This document shows, piece after piece, positions 23,765 through 31,421 of a DNA stretch of 64,000 nt (position 1 is its first letter; each line of letters begins with the position of its first letter). Made by a program: the position numbers and the translations under genes. The notes below the pieces were generated by a model. It had not been told where the DNA came from. It saw nothing but the letters and a program-made list of their open reading frames with translations, and ran no database searches. The stretch comes from CAVSUB01 sp963816725 (GTDB lineage: Bacteria > Acidobacteriota > Vicinamibacteria > Vicinamibacterales > 2-12-FULL-66-21): the NCBI GenBank assembly GCA_963816725.1, contig CAWFMC010000013.1:62001-126000 (forward strand), given 5' to 3'.

Positions 23765-25555
23765 ATGGAGTGGATCCAGGCTTACGATCCGCTGCATCAC
23801 GCCTGGCTCAGCACGCTCGCCGCCGCGGTGCCGATCGTGCTGCTGCTGGTCGCGCTGGGCGTCTTCGAGTGGAAGGCCCATTGGGCAGCGATCGCCGGGC
23901 TGGCCATGGCGCTCGCCGTGGCGGTGGGGATTTACGGCATGCCGGCGACCACCGCACTCGGCGCGGCGCTCGATGGAGCCGCCTACGGCCTGTTCCCGAT
24001 CGGCTGGATCGTGGTCAACGCGGTCTTCCTCTATAACCTGACGGTGGCGGCCGGGCAGTTCGACATTGTGAAATCTTCGGTGGCGCGGCTCTCGGCCGAC
24101 CGGCGCATCCAGGCGCTCCTGGTCGCGTTCTCGTTCGGCGCGTTCATCGAGGGCGCCGCCGGGTTCGGCACACCCGTCGCGATCACCGCGGCCCTGCTCG
24201 GCGGACTCGGCTTCACGCCGCTGTATTCGGCCGGCCTGTCGCTCATTGCCAACACCGCGCCGGTGGCGTTCGGCGCGATCGGCACACCGATCCTGACCCT
24301 CGCTGCGATCACCGACATCCCGGCAAGCACGCTGAGCGCGATGGCCGGGCGGCAGCTGCCGCTCGTGTCCCTCATCATTCCCGCGTGGCTGGTGGTGACG
24401 ATGAGCGGGTGGCGCGGGCTGCGGGGCGTCTGGCCGGCGGTGCTGGTCAGCGGTGGGTCGTTCGCGCTGGTCCAATTCGTGTGGAGCAACTACGTCGGCC
24501 CCGAGCTGGTCGACATCGCCGGCGGGCTGATCTCGCTGGGCAGCCTCGGCCTGCTGTGTGTGTGGTGGAAACCGGCCGAGGCGTGGGATTTTCCCGATCG
24601 TGCCGATCGGCCGTCTGCCGTCGCAGCGGTGTCGTCCGGAGGACGGCTCGTACCGGAACCCGCGCTCGCGGCGGCGCGGCCCGCGATGGCCGGCGGATCG
24701 ATCGTCAAGGCGTGGATGCCGTGGGTCGTGCTCTCGGTGTTCGTCGCCGCGTGGGGCACGGGCACGGTGAAGTCGTTCCTGAACGCCGGACCCGCGGGGG
24801 CGGCATCGTACCGCGCGAGCGGCAAGGCGCCGGCGCCACATCCGGTCCTCTCGCCCACATTCGACGTCCCGGGATTGCACCAGATGGTGTTCCGTGACTT
24901 CCCCGTGGTTCCCGCGCGGGTGGACCCCGCGCGGGTGCACGAGCCCGCCTACAAGGCGCAGCGAGCCGAGGCCGCTCGTTTCACGTTCAATTGGCTCTCC
25001 GCCTCGGGCACGGCCATCTTCCTCGCAGCCCTGGTGACGGCCGCGTTCCTGCGGATCCCGCCGCGGGTGGTGCTGGAGATGGTCGAGCTGACCCTGTTCC
25101 GGATGCGCTGGTCACTGCTGACCATCGCCGTTATGATGTCGCTCGGGTTCGTCACGCGCTACGGCGGTACGGACGCCACACTCGGCCTGGCCTTCACCCG
25201 CACTGGCGTGCTCTATCCCTTCTTCGCCGCGCTGCTCGGGTGGCTCGGCGTCGCCCTCACCGGCTCGGACACCAGCTCCAACGTGCTGTTCGGCAGCCTC
25301 CAGAAAATCACCGCCCAGCAGCTTGGCCTCAACCCGGTCCTGATCACCGCCGCCAACAGCACCGGCGGCGTCATGGGCAAGATGATCGACGCCCAAAGCA
25401 TCGTCGTCTCCACGGCAGCCACGAATCAGCCGGGTCAGGAAGGGCAGATCCTGCGCTTCGTGTTCTGGCACAGCCTCGCGCTGGTGACGATCGTCGGCAT
25501 TATCGTGATGCTGCAGGCGTACGTCTTCACCTGGATGGTGCCGGCATGGCCATAG
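23765..25555 (+). CDS. lldP: L-lactate permease family transporter
   Basis: A 596-residue polytopic inner-membrane carrier of the LctP family (lactate/glycolate:H+ symport). Diagnostic blocks are FGAFIEGAAGFGTPVAITAA, YSAGLSLIANTAPVAFGAIG, GSDTSSNVLFGSLQ and NSTGGVMGKMIDAQSIVVS. The middle has a long non-conserved loop (about 275-400). I start at the ATG at 23765 (MEWIQAYDPLHHAW, with GGGAG upstream); the open frame reaches back to 23606 but without family similarity. It shares a 139-bp divergent region with rhaA, so rhamnose-linked expression is plausible. Its stop overlaps the next gene's likely start by 10 bp. Confidence 0.93.
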   Translation: MEWIQAYDPLHHAWLSTLAAAVPIVLLLVALGVFEWKAHWAAIAGLAMALAVAVGIYGMPATTALGAALDGAAYGLFPIGWIVVNAVFLYNLTVAAGQFDIVKSSVARLSADRRIQALLVAFSFGAFIEGAAGFGTPVAITAALLGGLGFTPLYSAGLSLIANTAPVAFGAIGTPILTLAAITDIPASTLSAMAGRQLPLVSLIIPAWLVVTMSGWRGLRGVWPAVLVSGGSFALVQFVWSNYVGPELVDIAGGLISLGSLGLLCVWWKPAEAWDFPDRADRPSAVAAVSSGGRLVPEPALAAARPAMAGGSIVKAWMPWVVLSVFVAAWGTGTVKSFLNAGPAGAASYRASGKAPAPHPVLSPTFDVPGLHQMVFRDFPVVPARVDPARVHEPAYKAQRAEAARFTFNWLSASGTAIFLAALVTAAFLRIPPRVVLEMVELTLFRMRWSLLTIAVMMSLGFVTRYGGTDATLGLAFTRTGVLYPFFAALLGWLGVALTGSDTSSNVLFGSLQKITAQQLGLNPVLITAANSTGGVMGKMIDAQSIVVSTAATNQPGQEGQILRFVFWHSLALVTIVGIIVMLQAYVFTWMVPAWP

Positions 25556-26775
25556 AGGGCGCTTCGCGCGATCGGATCAGGGATCAGGGATCGGGGATCG
25601 TGGACCGGGGACCAGGGACTGCCGGCGACACGGCTCCGAAACGGTGGCCGGTTTGGATCCGGCAGCTGATCCTTCTGGTCGTGGTGGTGACGCTCGCGAT
25701 CCTGTACGTCAAGAAGGTCGAGCGGCGGATGCCCGATTATGAAGTCTACCGGCGGGCCGCGGTGCGCGCGGCGCACGCGGAGCCGCTCTACCGGTCATCC
25801 GACGGGCATTATCAGTTCAAGTATCTGCCCGCCTTTGCAGTGGCCACGCTCCCAGTCGGGTTCGGCCCGGATCGGGTCGTGCGCGCGTGCTGGTTCACGG
25901 GCACGCTCCTGCTCCTCGGGTTCCTGCTGCGCACGAGCGTCGACGTCCTGCCGGAACGGCGCCGCACGCGCGCCGCGCTCATCGCGACGACGTTCGTGCT
26001 GATGACAAAGTTTTACGCGCACGAGATCGAGCTCGGGCAGGTCAACATCCTGATGGCCGCTCTGGTCGTCGCGGCGGTGGCGCAGATGCGGGCCGGACGC
26101 GAGATGGCCGCCGGCCTGCTGATCGCCGTCGCGATCGTAGTCAAGCCGTATGCGGTGCTGCTGATGCCGTATCTCGCGGCGCGCCGGCGTTTCGGGTCGC
26201 TCGCGGGCGCAGGCATCGGTTTGGGGATCGCCTTGCTCCTGCCGATCGTCGCGTATGGCTTCAGCGGCAACCTGACCCTGCTCGGCGAGTGGTGGCGCAC
26301 CGTCACCGAGACAACGGCGCCGAACCTCATGGACTTCAACAACGTCTCCGCCGCGTCGGTGTTCGCGCGCTGGCTCGGGCCCGGGCAGACCGCCTCGATG
26401 CTCGCCGCCGGGCTCGTCCTGATCCTGCTCGGCGCCGCCGGAGCGGTGTTCCTGATGCGCGGCCGGGTCGCCGTGCCGGAGCCGCTCGAGGTGGGCTTGC
26501 TGCTGACGATGATGCCGCTCATCTCGCCGCAGGGTTGGGATTACGTGTTCCTGCTGTCCACGCTGCTGGTAATGGTGCTGGTGAACTACGCGCGCGAGCT
26601 GCCGTCCGCCGTGCGGGTCGTGACCACGATCGCGTTGTGCCTCATCGGCTTCAGCATCTGGGACATCGTCGGACGGGCCATCTACCAGCGCTTCATGCAC
26701 ATGTCGATGATCACCGTCTGCTACCTGGTGGTGATTGGTGCGGCGGTCGTACTGCGGCAGCGCCGAATAGCCTGA
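25546..26775 (+). CDS. GT87/DUF2029-type membrane glycosyltransferase
   Basis: A polytopic protein of about 409 residues of the DUF2029 family, whose members are polyprenyl-phosphate-dependent mannosyl- or other glycosyltransferases. The first membrane helix (QLILLVVVVTLAILYV) is followed by the extracytoplasmic PDYEVYRRAAVRAAHAEPLY, holding the acidic catalytic position, and YQFKYLPAFAVATLP; helices continue to the end (SPQGWDYVFLLSTLLVMVL). The start is uncertain: the ATG at 25546 overlaps the permease gene, but residues 6-28 are encoded by a 7-bp repeat array, so the GTG at 25600 is an alternative. Substrate unknown. Confidence 0.8.
   Translation: MAIEGASRDRIRDQGSGIVDRGPGTAGDTAPKRWPVWIRQLILLVVVVTLAILYVKKVERRMPDYEVYRRAAVRAAHAEPLYRSSDGHYQFKYLPAFAVATLPVGFGPDRVVRACWFTGTLLLLGFLLRTSVDVLPERRRTRAALIATTFVLMTKFYAHEIELGQVNILMAALVVAAVAQMRAGREMAAGLLIAVAIVVKPYAVLLMPYLAARRRFGSLAGAGIGLGIALLLPIVAYGFSGNLTLLGEWWRTVTETTAPNLMDFNNVSAASVFARWLGPGQTASMLAAGLVLILLGAAGAVFLMRGRVAVPEPLEVGLLLTMMPLISPQGWDYVFLLSTLLVMVLVNYARELPSAVRVVTTIALCLIGFSIWDIVGRAIYQRFMHMSMITVCYLVVIGAAVVLRQRRIA
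25571..25622. repeat. Heptamer array, GATCAGG/GGGATCA family
   Basis: Units GATCGGA, TCAGGGA, TCAGGGA, TCGGGGA and then degenerate GGACCGG-type copies lie 15 bp after the permease stop. They are read through as the N-terminal codons of the glycosyltransferase if its ATG at 25546 is used. Confidence 0.8.
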
Positions 26776-26811
26776 AAAGTGACGGCGCGCCCAGCGGAGA
26801 GCGCTGCGGTT

Positions 26812-26907
26812 TCACTTCCCGCTTCCCGCACCTTGAACCGCGCGGCGAACCTTGAACCCCGCGGCGAACCCTGAACCCTGAACCGTGAACCCTGAACCGA
26901 TCCGGTT
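26812..26907. repeat. Heptamer array, CGCTTCC then GAACCCT family
   Basis: Between the glycosyltransferase stop (26775) and the cytochrome stop (26908). Short CACTTCC/CGCTTCC words are followed by at least seven GAACC units, several exactly 7 bp apart (GAACCCT, GAACCCT, GAACCGT, GAACCCT). On the cytochrome's coding strand the word is AGGGTTC, telomere-like. Confidence 0.88.
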
Positions 26908-26908
26908 C
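26894..26908. terminator. Hairpin GAACCG-ATC-CGGTTC at cytochrome gene end
   Basis: Six-bp perfect stem touching the TAG stop of the minus-strand cytochrome gene. Third copy of the AACCG-NNN-CGGTT element. Confidence 0.5.
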
Positions 26909-27957
26909 TACTTGAGCGAAGCCGCATACGCCGCGATGGCGATCATGTCGTCCTGGGTCAGCTTCTCGACGACCGGACGCATCAGCGGCGACCACGTGCC
27001 CTTGCGCGTACCCTGCTGGATGTCCCACAGCTGCCGCACGATGTAGCTCGGCGATCGTCCGGCAAACCCGGGCACCGGGCCGAGCCCTTTGAGGTCGGTG
27101 CCGTGGCACACGCCGCACGGAGTGGTCTTGCCGCCGCCGCTCGCGACCAGGGCCGCTCCCTTCTTCAGGCTGCCGGTCGGCACGTAGGCGACGAAGCCGG
27201 AGCGCGGATCGCGCAGCTCGAAGCGTTCCGCGTCCTCCGGCGACTCGATGATCCGGTGGCCGATCGGCTCGGTTCCGCCGTCCGGGATCGCAAAGAAGAC
27301 GTTCCCCTGGAGGCGCGTCTTCGGCACCGTGTCGGTCTCGACCACGCGAATCCACGGCGTCCACTTCATGGACGAGAAGTACTCCGCGGCGGCATTGATC
27401 TCGTCTTCAGTCATGTCTTTCGCCGCTTCGATCATCTGGGCGGTGTTCGCCTTGCGCGGCTCCGCGCTGGTCCGCAGGTCGTTCTTGAAGTCATGCAGCT
27501 GCTGGACGATGTAGGCGTAAGGCTGCCCGGCCACCGGAGCGTTCTCGGGGCGGCCCTTGCCGTTGGGCATGTGGCACATCGCGCAGCCGCGCACGTGCGG
27601 CTGGCGCCCGTGGACGACGACGTTCGGCATCGGCGGATGATCCTCGGGGAACCAGTCGCCGACGTCCCAGTAGTCGCGGATGTGCGCGAGCGTGAACTCC
27701 TGGGTGCTGCCGGGCACGTGCTTGAGCGAGGTGTCCGGCTGGCGCGGGGCCGCCGGCGGCGCTCCCGTTGCCGGTCCGCGCCCCGCGGGTGGAGTCCCGT
27801 CCGCGCCGAGCGGCGGGACGCCGTAGGCCCATGCGGGCGACGCCGGAGCCTGGCTCGCCGACGGCGCAGCAGGCGGTGTGGCTTGCGCGCCGAGGACGCC
27901 GCCGAGTGTGAACGATACGACCGTTATGAGACCCGCGGCGCGGAGGACGGTGATCAT
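26908..27957 (-). CDS. Periplasmic diheme cytochrome c
   Basis: A 349-residue c-type cytochrome with two haem-binding sites, CAMCH (in GCAMCHMPNGKG) and CGVCH (in CGVCHGTDLKG), each in a cytochrome c domain of the c4/c553 kind. An N-terminal signal peptide (ITVVSFTLGGVLGAQA) and a Pro/Ala-rich linker precede the first domain. Possible axial methionines lie in SSMKW and SPLMRPVVEKL. It would carry electrons in the periplasm, for instance from sugar dehydrogenases such as the GMC enzyme at 1504-3381, but the genes are far apart. No ribosome-binding site is evident at the ATG. Confidence 0.92.
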   Translation of the reverse strand: MITVLRAAGLITVVSFTLGGVLGAQATPPAAPSASQAPASPAWAYGVPPLGADGTPPAGRGPATGAPPAAPRQPDTSLKHVPGSTQEFTLAHIRDYWDVGDWFPEDHPPMPNVVVHGRQPHVRGCAMCHMPNGKGRPENAPVAGQPYAYIVQQLHDFKNDLRTSAEPRKANTAQMIEAAKDMTEDEINAAAEYFSSMKWTPWIRVVETDTVPKTRLQGNVFFAIPDGGTEPIGHRIIESPEDAERFELRDPRSGFVAYVPTGSLKKGAALVASGGGKTTPCGVCHGTDLKGLGPVPGFAGRSPSYIVRQLWDIQQGTRKGTWSPLMRPVVEKLTQDDMIAIAAYAASLK

Positions 27958-28157
27958 GTACCGCTATTTGTAACATTCCGGACGCGGTCCGTCATCTCGC
28001 CAGTTGTTGTCGGGGTGGCGATCGCGCGACCGTTGGCGCGATCCCATCGCCGGCGCCACTTCCGGACGCCGTGGTCGGTCGCGGCGCTCATGCCGCTGGT
28101 GATGCGGTCTTCTCGCCGGCTGTCTCCGCGAATCCGATAGAATCCCGTCCTTAGGTC

Positions 28158-29072
28158 ATGCGATTCAGAGCTCGGCACGGAAGCGTTCACTCGACTGAGA
28201 TCCGGCCCTCGCCAGCCGCAGAGCGCGGCAGCGCACTCCACCGCCGCCGATCGAAAGGGAGTACCGCCGCAGCGGCCATCGTCCTCGTCGCGTCGATCGC
28301 GGCGTGCTCGGGCGCGCCGCGGGGGGGCTCGGCCGCGGCAGCCGCCGCACCAGCGAGCGGCGATGGCAGCTCCGCGATGAGCCGGAGCGAGCTGGCCACC
28401 TTCAAGGCGAAGTACGGGCCGGACCACTATTCCGAGCGCGAGGAGGAATGGTTGATCCGGGACTATTTCCAGGATCGCCGCGACGGCGTGTTCGTCGACG
28501 TGGGGGCGAACCACTACAGGTCGGCCAGCAAGACCTACTATCTCGAGTCCAGGCTCGGATGGTCCGGGCTGGCGATCGAACCGCAGCAGGAGTTCGCCGA
28601 TGAATATCGGACCTATCGTCCGCGGACGAAGTTCCTGCCGTTCTTCGTTTCGGACCAGTCGAACCACACCGCGCGCCTGTACCTGCGCCGCAAGAAAGAT
28701 CAGGTGGCGTCGTCTGACGAAGCGTTCGTGAAATCGCTCGGCGGGGCCTCGGAAGTGCGCGACGTGCCGACGATGACGCTCGACGACATTCTTGCGTCGG
28801 AGGGGATCACCAAGATCGATCTATTGTCGATGGACATCGAGCTGCACGAGCCGCAGGCGCTGCGCGGCTTCCACATCGAACGCTACCAGCCTTCCCTTGT
28901 CTGCATCGAGGGACTGCTCCCGGTCCGGCAGCAGATCCTCGACTACTTCGCCGCGCACGGCTACGTGCTGATTGCGAAATACATGTGGGTCGATCTGGAG
29001 AACATGTACTTCGAGCGGCTCACCGCGCGCGCAGCAACGGTCGGACAGCCGCTCCGGCCGAGCGCCAAATGA
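28158..29072 (+). CDS. FkbM-type methyltransferase domain protein with lipoprotein-like N-terminus
   Basis: 304 residues. The C-terminal 220 residues match FkbM SAM-dependent methyltransferases: GVFVDVGANHYRSASKTYYL (SAM motif I), WSGLAIEPQQEF, TMTLDDIL, ITKIDLLSMDIELHEPQALR. The N-terminus has RRRSKG, a hydrophobic run and a lipobox-like ASIAAC at residues 45-50, then a Gly/Ala/Ser linker. An exported SAM enzyme would be unexpected, since SAM is cytosolic. Either the true start is internal (for example the Met at residue 74, SAMSRSELATF) or the protein has lost or changed activity. The next gene starts close behind. Confidence 0.78.
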   Translation: MRFRARHGSVHSTEIRPSPAAERGSALHRRRSKGSTAAAAIVLVASIAACSGAPRGGSAAAAAAPASGDGSSAMSRSELATFKAKYGPDHYSEREEEWLIRDYFQDRRDGVFVDVGANHYRSASKTYYLESRLGWSGLAIEPQQEFADEYRTYRPRTKFLPFFVSDQSNHTARLYLRRKKDQVASSDEAFVKSLGGASEVRDVPTMTLDDILASEGITKIDLLSMDIELHEPQALRGFHIERYQPSLVCIEGLLPVRQQILDYFAAHGYVLIAKYMWVDLENMYFERLTARAATVGQPLRPSAK

Positions 29073-29104
29073 CACGCGAGCCGGGACGGACTATCATCCC
29101 GCGC

Positions 29105-30025
29105 ATGTTGAGAGCGCGTATCGACTCGTCGCGCCGCACCCTGCCGCTGTTCGTTGCCGTTCTGGCGCTTGGCGCCGCGCTGGTCGCCGTGCCGAGGCTG
29201 ACGGCACAGGAGCCGACCGGTATTCCCAAAGTCGCGGCATCGGAGTGGATCCAGCTGTTCAATGGGAAGAACCTGGATGGCTGGACACCCAAGTTCACGC
29301 ATCATGACCTCGGCGAGAACTTCCACAACACCTTCCGGGTCGAGGACGGCCTGCTGAAGGTGCGCTACGACGACTGGCCGTCGTTCACCGACGAGTTCGG
29401 CCACCTGTTCTACAAGGATCCGTTCTCCTACTACGTCCTCGCCGCGGAGTACCGGTTCGTGGGCGAGCAGGTCAAGACGACGCGCAGCGGCCTCGACTGG
29501 GCGATCCGCAACAACGGGCTGATGATCATGTCGCCCGATCCGAAGACGATGATGAAGGATCAGGACTTCCCGATCTCGATCGAAGTCCAGCTGCTCGGCG
29601 GCCTGAGCAACGGGAAGCCGCGCAGCACCGCGAATCTGTGCACGCCCGGCACCAACGTGGTCTACAACGGCAAGCTGCACACACCGCACTGCACCAACTC
29701 GACGTCGAAGACCTACGATGGCGACCAGTGGGTCCGGGTCGAAGTCCTGGTCCACAGCGACGAGCTGATCCGCCACATTGTCGAAAATCAGGTCGTGCTG
29801 GAGTACTCGAAGCCGCAGATCGGCGGCGGGCAAGCGAGCCCCACGGATCCGGCGGTCAAGATCGATGGCACGCCCCTGACGAAAGGGTTCATCTCGATCC
29901 AGGCCGAGACGGCGCCCGCAGAGTTCCGGAAGATCGAGCTGCTGAACCTCGAGGGGTGCATGGACAAGGCCTCGAAGGCGTATCGGCCGTACTTCGTGAA
30001 GTCGAATCCGGCGATGTGCATGTAA
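29105..30025 (+). CDS. Exported DUF1080 (3-keto-disaccharide hydrolase-like) protein
   Basis: A 306-residue protein with a signal peptide (LPLFVAVLALGAALVAVPRLTAQ) followed by the DUF1080 concanavalin-like fold: WIQLFNGKNLDGWTPKF, NTFRVEDGLLKVRYDDW, YVLAAEYRFVGEQV, SGLDWAIRNNGLMIM, GDQWVRVEVLVHSDELIRH, FISIQAETAPAEFRKIELL. Characterised relatives cleave 3-keto-glucosides. I start at the ATG at 29105; an ATG at 29069 that overlaps the FkbM stop (ATGA) would add 12 residues. It fits a periplasmic keto-sugar route with a GMC dehydrogenase and Gfo/Idh/MocA proteins, all present in this window but not adjacent. Confidence 0.88.
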   Translation: MLRARIDSSRRTLPLFVAVLALGAALVAVPRLTAQEPTGIPKVAASEWIQLFNGKNLDGWTPKFTHHDLGENFHNTFRVEDGLLKVRYDDWPSFTDEFGHLFYKDPFSYYVLAAEYRFVGEQVKTTRSGLDWAIRNNGLMIMSPDPKTMMKDQDFPISIEVQLLGGLSNGKPRSTANLCTPGTNVVYNGKLHTPHCTNSTSKTYDGDQWVRVEVLVHSDELIRHIVENQVVLEYSKPQIGGGQASPTDPAVKIDGTPLTKGFISIQAETAPAEFRKIELLNLEGCMDKASKAYRPYFVKSNPAMCM

Positions 30026-30124
30026 GCGCGACGGGTGACAGGCTGCGGGCGACCGGCCTCCGCCGGTCAACATCGCAATCCATATCAAGCGTGACGTCCG
30101 GCTGTCCGGTAGATTGCCTCCAGG

Positions 30125-31027
30125 ATGAAGCCGGGGACACGTTCCTTCTACGCGCTGGCGGTGCAGCGGGCGATCGATCACATCGCCGCGACGCTGGATG
30201 AAGCTCTCGACCTCGAGGCGCTGGCGTCCAGGGCCTGTCTGTCGACGTTCCATTTTCACCGCGTGTTCAAGGGCATGGTGGGTGAGACGCCGCTCGAGTT
30301 GAATCGACGGCTGCGTCTGGAGCGGGCCGCGGCGCGGCTGGTGGCGGGGCAGCAGTCGGTCACCGAGATTGCGTTCGACGCCGGCTACGAGACGCACGAA
30401 GCGTTCACGCGGGCGTTCAGGGGCAGCTACAGCACCTCACCTTCCGGCTTCCGCCAGCGGGCCTTCCCGCGCATCGAGATCGCCGCGACCTGCGGCGTAC
30501 ACTACCACCCGGAAGGCGGCACCGTGCCGTTCGTGCCGCGTGATTCAGGAGGTCAGCACATGGAAGTGGTGATCGAGCAGATGCCGGCGCTCCGCGTCGC
30601 CGGCGTGCCTCATACCGGACCGTACAACCAAATCTCGCTCGCCTTCGGGCAGCTCGGCGCAATCGCCGGTCCCGCCGGTCTGTTCAAGCACCCCGGCGCG
30701 GCGATGATCGCGCTCTATCACGACGATCCCGATACCGTCCCTCAGGATCAGCTCCGCTCCGACGCCGCCATCGTCGTGCCAGACGACGCGACGCTGCCGG
30801 CCGGTCTGGTCGAGCAGCGGCTGGCGGGCGGACCGTACGCCCGTACCTTGCACGTCGGCCCGTACGAAACGCTCGGCGACGCGTGGGCCCGCTTCATGGG
30901 GGAGTGGCTGCCGGCGAGCGGCCACCGCGTCGGTGCCGGGGCCAGCTACGAGATCTACCGCAACGATCCGCGGACGACGCCGAAAGAGGAGCTGCGGACG
31001 GATCTTTATATTCCGCTCGCTTCCTGA
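30125..31027 (+). CDS. AraC-family regulator with GyrI-like effector domain
   Basis: A 300-residue regulator of the Rob/SoxS-like design: N-terminal double helix-turn-helix (AIDHIAATLDEALDLEALAS, LSTFHFHRVFKGMVGETP, SVTEIAFDAGYETHEAFTRA) and a C-terminal GyrI-like/AraC effector-binding domain (residues about 145-300: MEVVIEQMPALRVAGVPHTG, ARTLHVGPYETLGDAWARFM, YEIYRNDPRTTPKEELRTDL). Such proteins sense small hydrophobic or cationic compounds and control efflux or stress genes. It stands alone, facing the ABC permease genes. Its stop is followed after 15 bp by a G-rich heptamer array. Confidence 0.92.
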   Translation: MKPGTRSFYALAVQRAIDHIAATLDEALDLEALASRACLSTFHFHRVFKGMVGETPLELNRRLRLERAAARLVAGQQSVTEIAFDAGYETHEAFTRAFRGSYSTSPSGFRQRAFPRIEIAATCGVHYHPEGGTVPFVPRDSGGQHMEVVIEQMPALRVAGVPHTGPYNQISLAFGQLGAIAGPAGLFKHPGAAMIALYHDDPDTVPQDQLRSDAAIVVPDDATLPAGLVEQRLAGGPYARTLHVGPYETLGDAWARFMGEWLPASGHRVGAGASYEIYRNDPRTTPKEELRTDLYIPLAS

Positions 31028-31042
31028 CGAGGGGTCGCGGGG

Positions 31043-31078
31043 CCGGGACTGGGGACTGGGGACTGGGGACTGGGGCGG
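31043..31078. repeat. Heptamer array, GGGGACT family (G-quadruplex motif)
   Basis: Four GGGG runs separated by ACT on the plus strand, a textbook quadruplex pattern, just beyond the AraC stop. Confidence 0.9.
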
Positions 31079-31125
31079 TTCAACGTTCAGGGTTCAAGGT
31101 TCATCGTTCACGGTTCAACGTTCAG
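31077..31125. repeat. Heptamer array, GGTTCAA family
   Basis: Seven contiguous 7-bp units alternating GGTTCAN and CGTTCAN, continuing directly from the preceding array. Confidence 0.88.
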
Positions 31126-31178
31126 TGCCGAGGTGGCGAGTGCCGAGTGCCGAGCGCCGTCCGCCGAACGCCGAACGC
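31126..31178. repeat. Heptamer array, TGCCGAG family
   Basis: Units TGCCGAG (three copies), CGCCGTC and CGCCGAA (two copies), nearly all in 7-bp register, following the GGTTCAA array. Confidence 0.82.
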
Positions 31179-31257
31179 GTATCAGTCTCCAGTCCTCAGC
31201 GGTGCTGAGCAACGGATCCCGCATCACAAACGCGCATGCATTTGTAAAACGCTCGTT

Positions 31258-31378
31258 CTCTGCCATTTGCCATTACCATTTGCCATTGCCATCCACCATC
31301 CACCATCCACCATCTGCATCTGCCATCTGCCATCTGCCATCTGCCATCTGCCATCTACCATCGTCCATCTGCCATGTC
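31258..31378. repeat. Heptamer array, GCCATCT / GCCATTT family
   Basis: About 15 units of 7 bp (GCCATTT, CCATCCA-type, then GCCATCT five or more times). On the minus strand it reads GGCAGAT and lies downstream of the minus-strand permease stop. The gap 31028-31421 holds only repeats, no gene. Confidence 0.92.
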
Positions 31379-31421
31379 ATAAGCCGGCCGATTCTGTCGG
31401 CGGCCGGCCACCCTCCGATGC

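Noticed and set aside
28961..30397. 478-residue minus-strand open frame
   Set aside because: Antisense to the DUF1080 gene, no domain.
31258..31378. Repeat array considered as a CRISPR
   Set aside because: The unit is 7 bp with no spacers of 30-40 bp and no cas genes nearby.
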